A stretch of 64,000 nt of DNA from Planctomycetes bacterium UBA2386 (GCA_002343845.1 DDSQ01000186.1:102936-166935); one strand, 5' to 3'. Positions 17,451-26,082 are shown, counted from the first letter of the stretch. Translations and numbers: made by a program. The notes: generated by a model not told the origin, from the sequence alone.

Positions 17451-18395
17451 GTGCGCGTGCGCTCGTCGAACCTGGTGCTGCTCCTGGCCCTGCCGGCCCT
17501 GCCTTCGGCCGTGGCGCCGTTCTTCGCGCACTGGCATTGGACGATCGACCAGCTCGCGTGCTTTCCGGTCCAGGCGATGGCCTGGCTGGCGATCAGCGCG
17601 CTGCTGCTCGCGGCGGCGCGGCGCTGGTGGCTCGCGCTCGTCCTGGCGGCTGGCGCCGCACTCGCCGCCGCCGCCGTGCTGCCGGCGTGGTTGCGTTCGC
17701 CGCCGACGCCCGCGGCGACGGCACCGCGCGGCACGGACGTGCGGGTCCTGACGTTCAACCTGCTGCGCGGCAGCGAACGGAACGCCGAACGGGCCCTCGC
17801 TCTCGTGCGCAAGCACGATCCCGACGTGGTGTTCTGCAGCGAAGTGACGCCAGCGTGGCTCGCCGCGCTCGCCGATCGCTTGCCCGGGCTCCCCCATCGC
17901 TGCGTGCGTACCGACGACGGCTACTACGGCGTGGCGCTGTTCTCGCGTTGGCCGCTGCAGGGCGAAGTGGTGCCGCTCGGCGTCGACTGGGCGCCCGCGC
18001 TGCGCGCCGTCGTCGCAACGCCCGGCGGCCCGCTCGGCGTACTCGGCGTGCACACGCCGCGGCCCGGCGGCGGCGAGCGCTGCCGGCTGCGCGACCAGGC
18101 GCTCGCGGCGATTCCGGCGACGCTGGCGCCACTGCCGCCCGCGCGGGTGGTGCTCGGCGACTTCAACACGACGCCGTGGAACCACGGGTTCCGCACCCTG
18201 CTCGCTTCGACCGGCCTGCGTTGCGCCGCCGACGGCGGCTGGCAGGCGACGTGGCCGAGTTCCTTGCCCTGGCCCCTGCGAGTGCCGATCGACCACGTGC
18301 TGCTCGGCGGCGGCGTCGCGGTGGCTCGGCACGAGGTCGGGCCCGACTTCGGCAGCGACCACCTGCCGCTGATCACCACGCTGGTGCTGCCGTGA
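17451..18395 (+). CDS. Endonuclease/exonuclease/phosphatase-fold membrane protein
   Basis: A 314-residue protein beginning at GTG. Residues 1-95 hold about three hydrophobic segments (LVLLLALPALPSAVAPFF, MAWLAISALLLAAA, LALVLAAGAALAAAAV). The rest is an EEP domain: RVLTFNLLRGS, DVVFCSEVTP, LGVHTPRP, VVLGDFNTTPWNHGF and the final GSDHLPLIT catalytic motif. It resembles bacterial membrane-tethered EEP enzymes; substrate (nucleic acid, lipid head group) is unknown. It ends in a GTGA overlap with the next gene. Confidence 0.86.
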   Translation: MRVRSSNLVLLLALPALPSAVAPFFAHWHWTIDQLACFPVQAMAWLAISALLLAAARRWWLALVLAAGAALAAAAVLPAWLRSPPTPAATAPRGTDVRVLTFNLLRGSERNAERALALVRKHDPDVVFCSEVTPAWLAALADRLPGLPHRCVRTDDGYYGVALFSRWPLQGEVVPLGVDWAPALRAVVATPGGPLGVLGVHTPRPGGGERCRLRDQALAAIPATLAPLPPARVVLGDFNTTPWNHGFRTLLASTGLRCAADGGWQATWPSSLPWPLRVPIDHVLLGGGVAVARHEVGPDFGSDHLPLITTLVLP

Positions 18396-18826
18396 CGGCG
18401 CGCGCGGGCGAACGCCCGGCGCGAACCCCGGTGGCGCTGGCCGCCGCGTTCGGCGCGATCGCGGTCGGCATCCACTTCGAGCTGTTCCCGTGGCAGCTCA
18501 ACGTCTGGCTGCGCGCGTGGTGGCTGCACTTCTTCGCCGTCACCGCGACTGCGCTGGGAACCGGGCACATGCTCGGCATCGGCGGTGCTGGTTCACGGCG
18601 CGAGCAGGTGCTGCGGCTGCGCCTCGCGTGCGTGGTGCCGTTCACGCTGCTGGCCCTGCACGAACTCGGTCAGTGGTTGTGGCCGCACGAAGAGCACCCC
18701 GACTGCCTGCGCGACATCGGCATGAACGCGCTCGGCGTCACGCTGGCCTGGTGGGTGCTGCACCGCACGCTGCCGCCGGCGGCCGAGCGGCGCCGCGGCG
18801 ATGGCGGTGCTGGCGGCGGGACGTGA
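18392..18826 (+). CDS. VanZ-like small membrane protein
   Basis: A 144-residue protein from GTG, with about four hydrophobic helices. LALHELGQWLWP and DIGMNALGVTLAWW resemble the His/Glu and D..N..G motifs of VanZ-like proteins, whose function is poorly known. It is translationally coupled to the EEP gene by the GTGA overlap and stops 1 nt before the 3' end of the opposing tRNA-Sec gene. Family assignment is tentative. Confidence 0.55.
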   Translation: MTARAGERPARTPVALAAAFGAIAVGIHFELFPWQLNVWLRAWWLHFFAVTATALGTGHMLGIGGAGSRREQVLRLRLACVVPFTLLALHELGQWLWPHEEHPDCLRDIGMNALGVTLAWWVLHRTLPPAAERRRGDGGAGGGT

Positions 18827-18827
18827 A

Positions 18828-18926
18828 TGGCGGGAGTGCATGGGAATCGAACCCACCGGGCCCCACTCGAGGCGGAACCCCACAGGTTTTGAAGACCAGG
18901 CCGAACACCAGCTCGGATGCACTCCC
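18828..18926 (-). tRNA. selC: tRNA-Sec (anticodon TCA)
   Basis: A 99-nt gene with encoded CCA. The 8-bp acceptor stem (GGGAGTGC/GCACTCCC, G73) is longer than in ordinary tRNAs. The D stem is CCGA/TCGG, the anticodon loop CTTCAAA contains TCA, and the T arm GTGGG-TTCGATT-CCCAT is intact. A long variable arm (GGGTTCC/GGGGCCC, 7 pairs with two G-U) completes the Sec-type shape. The anticodon stem CTGGT/ACCTG has one U-U mismatch. A promoter-like pair lies just upstream. It reads UGA as selenocysteine when SelA/SelB and a SECIS are present. Confidence 0.96.
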
Positions 18927-18947
18927 GCGCGAACGCAGGCGGGGCGC

Positions 18948-18975
18948 ATGCTAGGTGCAGGCAGTCCCGCTGCAA
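18948..18975 (-). promoter_or_regulatory. Promoter of tRNA-Sec
   Basis: TTGCAG and TAGCAT hexamers on the minus strand are separated by 16 nt, near-consensus for the housekeeping sigma factor. Predicted transcription starts about 15 nt before the mature tRNA 5' end. Confidence 0.6.
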
Positions 18976-19009
18976 GCGCGCATCCCCCGGTCGGCCTCGG
19001 CGCGCTGGC

Positions 19010-19621
19010 TCAGCGCGCCATCCACGCACCCGCCGCGTGCAGCCCGTCACACACCACACAGCCCTTGGCGCCGCCGAGCACGGACGGGTCCTGCGTCCGG
19101 GCGGCGCGCAGCAGCATGGTGCCCTTCTCGCGCATGTCGCGCAGCGCGAGTTCCCACTGCGTGCGTTCGGCCGCGGTGAGACGCAGCGACGTCATGCGCC
19201 GCTGCAGGCTGCGTTCGACGAAGGCCTGCAGCACCTGCCGCTGCTCGTCGCCGCTGCCGCGCAACAACCTGCGCTCGCGTTCTGGCAACCCGTCGCCGAA
19301 CGAGTCGGGCTCGCCCTTGAGTCCGTAGAACTTCGGCCGGAGCCGGTAGAGCCGCAGCGCGTCGATCGTCGGCAGGCAGAGCGGGCAACCCGGAACGAAG
19401 TGCACGAGCCGCATCGTTGCGGGATCCGCGCGCAGCAGGATGTCGACGTCGTCGCTACCGACGCCCTCGTCGTAGAGCCCTTCGAGCACCGCGTAGAAGA
19501 TCGTCGAGCTGCCGAGGCTCGCGGCGGGCTCGACGACCGCAGGCGGTTCGACGGACGCCGAGCCGCTCGGCGCGCCAGCGCAAGCCGCGGCCAGCACGCA
19601 CACGTAGAGACCGTTCTTCAT
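19010..19621 (-). CDS. Exported protein with two CXXC motifs, unknown
   Basis: A 203-residue protein with an N-terminal export signal (MKNGLYVCVLAAACAGAPSG); the AAAC could be a weak lipobox. A CXXC occurs in FVPGCPLCLPTIDALR and another near the C terminus in KGCVVCDGL. The middle is helical (LTAAERTQWELALRDMREKG). The CXXC pairs may bind metal or form redox disulfides; neither is followed by His, so they are not heme c sites. I do not recognise a family. A possible -10 element (TAACAT) lies 27 nt before the ATG. Confidence 0.65.
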   Translation of the reverse strand: MKNGLYVCVLAAACAGAPSGSASVEPPAVVEPAASLGSSTIFYAVLEGLYDEGVGSDDVDILLRADPATMRLVHFVPGCPLCLPTIDALRLYRLRPKFYGLKGEPDSFGDGLPERERRLLRGSGDEQRQVLQAFVERSLQRRMTSLRLTAAERTQWELALRDMREKGTMLLRAARTQDPSVLGGAKGCVVCDGLHAAGAWMAR

Positions 19622-19676
19622 GGGTGCCACGACGTCGCGCGGTGCGGGATGTTAGCGGCCGCGCAGGACACCCGCC

Positions 19677-20411
19677 TCACCCGTCGCGCAGGTGCTGGGC
19701 CGCCGCGACCGCAAGCGCAAGGCCGAACAGCACGCAACCGCCGAAGCCACACCACGCCAGCGTGCTCTCCACCCAGGTCGGCAGATCCCACTTCTGCACG
19801 AACGAGAAGAGCAGTCCACCGACGCCGACGATGCCCACCATCGCCGAAAGCCGCGTGCCGCCGAAGCCGACTTCCTCGAGCGTGCCGAGATGCAGGAACA
19901 GGCACGCGAGGATGCCGGCACTGGCGACGAGACCCATCAGCATCGTTCCGCCGTCCTCCTTCGCGATCCAAAACGCGATGCCCTGGCCGGCGACGAGGGC
20001 GAGGCCGCCGAACAGCCCGCCAGCGCCCCCCTGCCCACGCATGCTGGTCAGGCCCCAGCCGAGCGCGAGCAGCAGGCCGCCGGCGACGAGGCCGATCACG
20101 TTCGCGAGAGCCACCGCCATGCCGACGTCCTCACGTCCGGTGGCGCCACCGATCGCGCCCGCGAGCGAGCCGATGCCGATCGCGGCTCCGCCGAGCAGGA
20201 CGAACAGGAACCCGATCGAGGGCCGCGTGCTGCCGGTCGCCGCGACGACGTTGCCGATCGCCTCGCCGCTCGGGCCGTCGTCGGCGTCGACGTCGCCCGG
20301 GCCAGGTGTTCCGACCGACGCGACGGCCGCCGCGTCGAAGCGATGACCGCAGAAGCGACACTTGCGCGCGGCGTCCTGCACGGACTCGGCGCATTCGGGG
20401 CAGTTCTTCAT
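19677..20411 (-). CDS. Zinc-ribbon membrane protein, unknown
   Basis: A 244-residue protein. It opens with a zinc ribbon (MKNCPECAESVQDAARKCRFCGHRF; two CXXC pairs), followed by a linker of about 40 residues and several hydrophobic helices (FLFVLLGGAAIGIGSLAGAI, ANVIGLVAGGLLLALGWG). Such fusions are common in planctomycetes; function is unknown. It starts downstream of a possible TAGCAT -10 box, 21 nt before the ATG. Confidence 0.7.
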   Translation of the reverse strand: MKNCPECAESVQDAARKCRFCGHRFDAAAVASVGTPGPGDVDADDGPSGEAIGNVVAATGSTRPSIGFLFVLLGGAAIGIGSLAGAIGGATGREDVGMAVALANVIGLVAGGLLLALGWGLTSMRGQGGAGGLFGGLALVAGQGIAFWIAKEDGGTMLMGLVASAGILACLFLHLGTLEEVGFGGTRLSAMVGIVGVGGLLFSFVQKWDLPTWVESTLAWCGFGGCVLFGLALAVAAAQHLRDG

Positions 20412-20469
20412 GGCAGCAGCAGGGTGCTCGCGATGCTAGCCGTACCTCCTTCGCGACACCGCAGGTCCC

Positions 20470-21876
20470 TCACGCGAGCAGTGCTGGCACGACCTTCCCG
20501 TGCACGTCGGTGAGCCGGTGGTCGCGACCTTCGTGGCGGAACGTCAGCCGTTCGTGGTCGAAGCCCAGCAGCCACAGCAAGGTGGCGTTGAGGTCGTGCA
20601 CGTGCACCGCGTTGCGCACGACGTTGTAGCCGAGTTCGTCGGTCTCGCCGTGCTGCACGCCCGCGCGCACTCCGGCACCCGCGAGCCAGGTGACGAAGCA
20701 GCGAGGATGGTGGTCGCGCCCGTAGCCCGCATCGCCGGCTACGCCCTGCGCGTAGACCGTGCGGCCGAATTCGCTGGTCCACACCACCAGCGTGTCGTCG
20801 AGCAGACCACGCTGCCGCAGGTCGCCGAGCAGGGCGGCGATCGGCTGGTCGATGTCGCGGCACTGCAGCGGCAGGTCGTGTTCGAGGTTTTTGTGCTGGT
20901 CCCAACCGCGGTGGTAGATCTGCACGCACCGCACGCCGCGCTCGAGCAGCCGCCGCGCCAGCAGGATGTTGTTGGCGAACGTGCCGCGCGTGTGCACGTC
21001 GGGTCCGTAGCGCGCCTTGACGGCCTCGGGCTCGGCCGAGAGGTCGACGAGTTCCGGCACCGCCGCCTGCATGCGGAAGGCCAGTTCGGCCTGGCGCTGC
21101 CGCGCCGTGCTGCTCGCGTCGCCGAAGCGTTGCTGCGCGACCGTGTGCAGTTCCGCCATGGTCGCGAGCTGGCGGGCGCGCGCTTGCCGCGACACGCCGT
21201 CGGGATCCCGGAGGAACAGCACCGGATCGCCTTCGCTGCGCAGCAGCACGCCCTGGTGCTCGGCGGGCAGGAACCCCGCCCCCCACAGCCGGCTGTAGAG
21301 CGCCTGATCCTGCTTGGGCCCGCTCCACGACGAGTGCAGCACGACGAACGCCGGCAGTTCGCGCGTGGCGGCGCCGAGCGCCCATGCGAGCCACGCCCCG
21401 AAGCTCGGCCGGCCCGGCAGTTCGTGCCCGGTCTGCACCAGGTTGAGCGCCGGCTCGTGGTTGATCGCGTCGGTCTGCATCGACCGCACGATCGCGAGTT
21501 CGTCGGCGCACTGCGCGAGATACGGCAGCAGGTCGCTCATCCAGGCGCCGCACCGGCCGCGCTGCGCGAAGACGCGGTTGGTCGCTTGGATCACCAGGCG
21601 TGCCTGGTCCGACGTCATCGTGGTGATGCGCTGGCCCTGGCGCACCGAGTCGGGAAGGTCCTGGCCGTGCCAACGCCGCAGTGCCGGCTTGTGGTCGAAC
21701 AGGTCGAGCTGCGACGGCGCACCGACCATGTGCAGGTAGAGCACCCGGGCGGCGCGCGGCGTCCGGTGCGGCACCGGCGCCCGGTCGCTCGCGCCGTGCC
21801 ACCACCAGGTCGCCGCCGCACCCGCGGCAGCGCGCTGCAGGAACGAACGGCGGTCGAGGTTCACGGGCTCGTGCAT
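20470..21876 (-). CDS. DUF1501 protein (planctomycete type)
   Basis: A 468-residue protein with a twin-arginine signal (DRRSFLQRAAAGAAATW). It has the DUF1501 layout: VLYLHMVGAPSQLDLFDHKP, IVRSMQTDAINHEPALNL, and LLDDTLVVWTSEFGRT, which makes it a remote relative of alkaline-phosphatase-fold enzymes. Its reaction is unknown. The start lies 5 nt after the DUF1549/1553 stop, and that pairing is typical of Planctomycetota. Confidence 0.93.
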   Translation of the reverse strand: MHEPVNLDRRSFLQRAAAGAAATWWWHGASDRAPVPHRTPRAARVLYLHMVGAPSQLDLFDHKPALRRWHGQDLPDSVRQGQRITTMTSDQARLVIQATNRVFAQRGRCGAWMSDLLPYLAQCADELAIVRSMQTDAINHEPALNLVQTGHELPGRPSFGAWLAWALGAATRELPAFVVLHSSWSGPKQDQALYSRLWGAGFLPAEHQGVLLRSEGDPVLFLRDPDGVSRQARARQLATMAELHTVAQQRFGDASSTARQRQAELAFRMQAAVPELVDLSAEPEAVKARYGPDVHTRGTFANNILLARRLLERGVRCVQIYHRGWDQHKNLEHDLPLQCRDIDQPIAALLGDLRQRGLLDDTLVVWTSEFGRTVYAQGVAGDAGYGRDHHPRCFVTWLAGAGVRAGVQHGETDELGYNVVRNAVHVHDLNATLLWLLGFDHERLTFRHEGRDHRLTDVHGKVVPALLA

Positions 21877-21881
21877 GCGAT

Positions 21882-24347
21882 TCAGTTGCGGTGCATGGCT
21901 TCGTCGAGCGAGAACAACGTGCTCGCGAGCATGGCGAGCGCGGCCCGCCGGTCGGCGACGACCTCGTCGAGCAGGGCGTGGCAGGCACGGCGTTCCCGTT
22001 CGCTCGGGCGCCGCTGCAGCAGCCGGCGGAACGCGGCATCGACGACGTCGCCGTCGATGGTCGCGAGCCAGCCGCCGAACGCGCGCGCCGCCGCCACCAT
22101 GCCTTCGTCGTTCCAGACCGCGAGCGTCTGCAGCGGCGTCGTCGTCACCTGCCGTTCGAGCACGCACGTCTCGCGACTCGGCGCGTCGAGCGTCAGCAGC
22201 AACGGCGGGCCGGCGGTTCGCTTCCAGAACGTGTAGAGGCTGCGGCGGCGTAGATCGTCGCCAGCGTCGGCGACGTAACGCTCGGTGTTGCTGCCGGGCA
22301 GCGCGATCGCCTCCCAGATGCCCGGCGGCTGCTGGATGCGCACGCTCGGGCCGCCGGTCCGGTGCACGAGCAGCTCGGCGACCGCCAGCGCCTGGTCGCG
22401 GATCGACTCCGCCGGCAGGCGCACGCGGCTCATGCGCGCCAACCAGACGTTGTCGGGATCGCGCTCGCGAACGTCCGCGGTCGTGGCCGACGCCTGGCGG
22501 TACGTCGCCGAAGTCACCAACAGCCGATGCAGCCGGCGTTCGTCCCAGCCGTGCTCGGCGAACTCGCACGCGATCCAGTCGAGGAGTTCGGGATGGCTCG
22601 GACGGCTGCCGAGCACGCCGAAGTCGTGCGGCGTCGCGACGAGGCCGCGGCCGAAGTGGCGCAGCCAGATGCGGTTCGCGGCGACGCGCGCGGTCAGCGG
22701 ATGGCCTGGCGCGAACATCCACGCAGCGAGTGCGCGCCGATCGCGCGGCGCGCCGTCGGGCAGCGGCGGCAGGAACGCCGGCGTGCCCGGCTGCACACGT
22801 TCGCCGGGCTGGTCGTACCGGCCGCGCGCCAGCACGTGCACGGGCCGCGGCTCGCTGCGTTCGCCGCTGACCATGCACCGCGGCAACGCGCCCTCGAACG
22901 CGGCGAGTGCCGCAGCCGCGGCGCGATGCGCGGCGACGATCGGGCCGGCCTCCACCGTCGTCGCATCCACGACGAAGCAGCCGAGCAGGTGGCGGGCGTG
23001 CGGGCTCTGGTGGCGCAGCACGAGCTGCAGTTCGTTCGTGCCGGCGGGCAACGGGGCGGCGAGCAGCAAGTGCAACGCCGTCGGCTCGTGCCGGCCGTCG
23101 ATCGCCCACCCACTCGCGGGGTCGTCGTCGATCGCGGCGTTCGCCGGATGTCCACCCTGGGCGTGATCGGCGTCCACGCCGGAGATCACGATGCGCACGC
23201 CGTCCGCGCGTAGTTCGCAGTCGCTGAGCACGAAGTTGCCGTTGCTGGCCCGGCCCGGCCCCTTCGCCGGCAGCGAGTCGTCGGGCAGCGCGGTGAGGCG
23301 CAGCACGCGCACGCCGCCGAACGCGCCGCGCGCCGCGAACGCGAAGTCGCCGCGCTCCGGGACGTCGCCGCTCGCGAGCAACGCGCCATCGCCGCGGGCA
23401 GCGAACGGGCTCGACCCAGCCGCGGGCTCGAACGGCACTCGCGTCCACGGCGTCGCCGCGAACGACGCGGCAGCGACCGCCGCCGCCGCGCGCAACCGTT
23501 CGAGTTCGGCCGCTTCGTGCGGCCGAGGTGCGGCGATGCTCGGCGCTGGCGCCAGCCCACCACCGTCGTTGCCCTGCTCGTCGAACGACGCGAAGTACGC
23601 GAGCATCCGGTAGTAGTCGCGCTGCGTCAGCGGATCCGACTTGTGGTCGTGGCACTGCGCACACCCGACGGTCAGCCCGAGCAGCGCCGTGCCGAACGTG
23701 TCGGTGCGGTTCATCGCGTACCGCGCGAGGAACTCCTCGGGGATCAGCCCGCCTTCGTCGGAGGTCGGGTTGTTGCGGTTCCAGCCGCTGGCGATGCGCT
23801 GGTTGTCGGTCGCGCCCGGCAGCAGGTCGCCGGCGAGCTGTTCGGTGACGAACCGATCGAACGGGTGGTTCGCGGCATACGCGTCGATCACCTGGTCGCG
23901 CCACCGCCACAACGCGCGCACCTGGTCGCGCTGCATGCCGCTGGTGTCGGCGTAGCGCGACAGGTCGAGCCACCAACGCGCCGACTCCTCGGCCGCCGCC
24001 GGTCGCGCCAGCAGTTCGTCGACGACCCGTTCGTAGGCGTCGGGCCGCGCGTCGGCCTCGAACGCATCGAGCTCGGCGAGCGTCGGCGGCAGGCCGGTGA
24101 GATCGAACGTCACTCGCCGCAGCAGTTCGCCGCGCGTGGCCTCGCCATTCGCGACGAGCCCGGCCGCACTTCGCGCCGCCGCGACGAACCGATCGACGTC
24201 GTTCCGCAGCTCGCCGCCGGCCGGGGCGGGCACCGCCGGCCGCACCGGCGGCACGAACGCCCAGTGCTGCTGCGCCGACAACGCGGCGGTGAACGCCAGC
24301 GCGTGGCACGGACGCAGCATCGCGGCGATCGAGGCGGGGAACGGCAT
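21882..24347 (-). CDS. DUF1549/DUF1553 planctomycete cytochrome-like protein
   Basis: An 821-residue exported protein. DUF1549 fills about residues 50-250 (LLRRVTFDLTGLPPTLAEL, YADTSGMQRDQ, the heme-binding-like TVGCAQCHDHKSDPL). A lectin-like middle region follows, and DUF1553 occupies the C-terminal third (FAPGHPLTARVAANRIWLRH, LLVTSATYRQ). Such proteins are often cytochrome-linked and polysaccharide-associated, but no activity has been shown for this one. A TAGACT box lies 21 nt before the ATG. Confidence 0.92.
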   Translation of the reverse strand: MPFPASIAAMLRPCHALAFTAALSAQQHWAFVPPVRPAVPAPAGGELRNDVDRFVAAARSAAGLVANGEATRGELLRRVTFDLTGLPPTLAELDAFEADARPDAYERVVDELLARPAAAEESARWWLDLSRYADTSGMQRDQVRALWRWRDQVIDAYAANHPFDRFVTEQLAGDLLPGATDNQRIASGWNRNNPTSDEGGLIPEEFLARYAMNRTDTFGTALLGLTVGCAQCHDHKSDPLTQRDYYRMLAYFASFDEQGNDGGGLAPAPSIAAPRPHEAAELERLRAAAAVAAASFAATPWTRVPFEPAAGSSPFAARGDGALLASGDVPERGDFAFAARGAFGGVRVLRLTALPDDSLPAKGPGRASNGNFVLSDCELRADGVRIVISGVDADHAQGGHPANAAIDDDPASGWAIDGRHEPTALHLLLAAPLPAGTNELQLVLRHQSPHARHLLGCFVVDATTVEAGPIVAAHRAAAAALAAFEGALPRCMVSGERSEPRPVHVLARGRYDQPGERVQPGTPAFLPPLPDGAPRDRRALAAWMFAPGHPLTARVAANRIWLRHFGRGLVATPHDFGVLGSRPSHPELLDWIACEFAEHGWDERRLHRLLVTSATYRQASATTADVRERDPDNVWLARMSRVRLPAESIRDQALAVAELLVHRTGGPSVRIQQPPGIWEAIALPGSNTERYVADAGDDLRRRSLYTFWKRTAGPPLLLTLDAPSRETCVLERQVTTTPLQTLAVWNDEGMVAAARAFGGWLATIDGDVVDAAFRRLLQRRPSERERRACHALLDEVVADRRAALAMLASTLFSLDEAMHRN

Positions 24348-24432
24348 GGCCAGGGGACGGCGCGCCGGAGTCTAGCCTCGCCCCCCGGGCGGCTGGCGGC
24401 CTCGCAATCGGCTCGCTACCTTCTTCGCCCCT

Positions 24433-24981
24433 ATGCAAGTCGCAGCCAACGAACTCCGCCCCGGCACCCTGGTCCGCTACGAGGGACGCATGTGCACCGT
24501 CGTGTGGTGGAACATCCTCCGCAACGACCGCCGCGCCTTCTGCCAGCTGCGCATCAAGGACCTCGAGACCGGCCGCCAGACCGAGCTCAAGGAGCACACC
24601 GACAGCAAGTGGGAAGTGCTCGACAAGGAAGAGAAGGACCTGAGCCACTCCTACCGCGACGGCATCGTCGAGGTGTTCTTCACGCCCGAGGGCGACGAAG
24701 TGCGCTGCGCCGTCCCCGCGGCCGAGGAAGCGCTGAAGTGGCCGTCCGAGACCTACGTCGGCTTCTTCGTCGATGGCCAGCTCGTCGCCGTGTTCCCGCC
24801 CAAGCACTCGATCCTGACGATCACCGAGACGTCGCCGCCGATCCGCGGCGCGGGCTCCGGGCAGAAGGAAGCGGTGCTCGAGAACGGCATGAAGGTGAAG
24901 GTGAACCTGCTGTGCGATGTGGGCGACAAGGTCCGCATCGACACCGAGACGAGCGAGTTCAAGGAACGCATCGCGAAGTGA
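24433..24981 (+). CDS. efp: Elongation factor P family protein with atypical loop
   Basis: A 182-residue protein of EF-P length with three domains. EF-P enters the ribosomal E site and rescues polyproline stalls. The N terminus QVAANELRPGTLVRYEG and the C-terminal CDVGDKVRIDTETSEFKERI are canonical. The domain I loop, normally ..KPGKGQAF, reads WNILRNDRRAF; aligned on the AF, the position of modifiable Lys34 is Asp32, with Arg33-Arg34 next to it. A second EF-P may exist elsewhere in the genome. The stop overlaps the aquaporin start (GTGA). Confidence 0.9.
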   Translation: MQVAANELRPGTLVRYEGRMCTVVWWNILRNDRRAFCQLRIKDLETGRQTELKEHTDSKWEVLDKEEKDLSHSYRDGIVEVFFTPEGDEVRCAVPAAEEALKWPSETYVGFFVDGQLVAVFPPKHSILTITETSPPIRGAGSGQKEAVLENGMKVKVNLLCDVGDKVRIDTETSEFKERIAK

Positions 24982-25673
24982 GCCCGGCGCGGTCACCGCG
25001 AACCGCCGTGCGGGATGCCGCCGCCGAGTTCCTGGGCACCGCGCTGCTGCTCGCGATCGTCGTCGGTTCGGGCATCCAGGCCGAACGTCTCGCCGGCGGC
25101 AACGCCGCGATCGCGCTGCTGGCGAACTCGCTGGCGACCGCGGCCGGTCTCATCGCCTTGCTGCTGGTGTTCGGGCCGGTGTCGGGCGCGCACCTCAACC
25201 CCATCGTGTCGGTCGCCGCGGCCGGCACGGGATCCCTGCCGTGGCGCCGCGTGCCGATCTACGCGGCAGCGCAGTTCGCCGGGGCCTTCGCCGGGGTCGT
25301 GCTCGCGCATGCGATGTTCGAGCTGCCGGCGTTCGCGGCATCGCCACGCGAACGCAGCGGCGCCGCCATGGTGCTGGCCGAAGGGGTTGCGACCTACGGG
25401 CTGGTCCTCGTCGTGCTCGGCTGCGGCCGCTCGCGGCCGGCCGCGACGCCGTTCGCGGTCGCGGCGATCATCCTGTGCGGCTACTGGTTCACGGCGTCGA
25501 CGTCGTTCGCCAACCCCGCCGTCACGCTGGCGCGAACCGTCACCGACACGTTCACCGGGATCCGCCTCGCCGACGCGCCCGGATTCGTGCTCGGGCAAGT
25601 CGTCGGGGCCCTCGCCGCACTGGCGACGTTCCGCGTGGTCCTGACGTCGCCGCCGGAGCCGCCGCGTGGTTGA
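24978..25673 (+). CDS. Aquaporin/glycerol-facilitator family channel
   Basis: A 231-residue MIP-family protein with six helices. The first NPA box is HLNPIV (NPI) and the second is FANPAVT (NPA). The GTG is chosen because it makes a 4-nt overlap with efp; a second GTG 30 nt later is possible. An aquaporin next to an ArsC-type gene matches the AqpS-ArsC arrangement in which the channel lets arsenite leave the cell. Water, glycerol or As(OH)3 cannot be told apart from sequence alone. Confidence 0.88.
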   Translation: MSPARSPRTAVRDAAAEFLGTALLLAIVVGSGIQAERLAGGNAAIALLANSLATAAGLIALLLVFGPVSGAHLNPIVSVAAAGTGSLPWRRVPIYAAAQFAGAFAGVVLAHAMFELPAFAASPRERSGAAMVLAEGVATYGLVLVVLGCGRSRPAATPFAVAAIILCGYWFTASTSFANPAVTLARTVTDTFTGIRLADAPGFVLGQVVGALAALATFRVVLTSPPEPPRG

Positions 25674-26082
25674 CGTCGTCTTGTTCGCGTGCGTGCATAA
25701 CGCCGGCCGTTCGCAGATGGCCGCCGCGTGGTTCGGCGACCTCGCCGACCCGGCGAAGGCGCGCGCCGTCTCGGCCGGCACGCAGCCCGGCCCGCACGTG
25801 CATCCGGAGGTGACGGCGGCGATGGCCGAGGTCGGCATCGACGTGCGCCTCGCGCGACCGACGCTGCTGACCGCGGCCCTCGCTGCCGAGGCGCGCCTGC
25901 TGGTGACGATGGGCTGCGGCGAAGCCTGCCCCGCGGTGCCCGGCCTGCAGCGCGAAGACTGGCCGCTGCCCGATCCGAAGGGCCAACCGATGGCCGTCGT
26001 GCGCACGATCCGCGACGACGTGCGCGAACGGGTGCTCGACCTCGTGAAGCGGCGCGGCTGGCAGCGCGCCGCTCGCCGCTGA
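25666..26082 (+). CDS. arsC: Arsenate reductase, thioredoxin-coupled (LMW-PTP fold)
   Basis: A 138-residue protein of LMW-PTP/ArsC type. The P-loop is ACVHNAGRSQ (Cys9). The redox pair Cys84/Cys88 lies in TMGCGEACPAVPG, followed by EDWPLPDPKG, all matching the pI258-type ArsC that uses thioredoxin. It reduces arsenate to arsenite, which the aquaporin upstream may export. The GTG start overlaps the aquaporin gene by 8 nt. Confidence 0.9.
   Translation: MVDVVLFACVHNAGRSQMAAAWFGDLADPAKARAVSAGTQPGPHVHPEVTAAMAEVGIDVRLARPTLLTAALAAEARLLVTMGCGEACPAVPGLQREDWPLPDPKGQPMAVVRTIRDDVRERVLDLVKRRGWQRAARR

Noticed and set aside
18828..18926. The tRNA as a tRNA-Ser or tRNA-Leu with long variable arm
   Set aside because: The anticodon is TCA in CTTCAAA, the acceptor stem has 8 bp, and the T stem 5 bp; this is Sec-specific.
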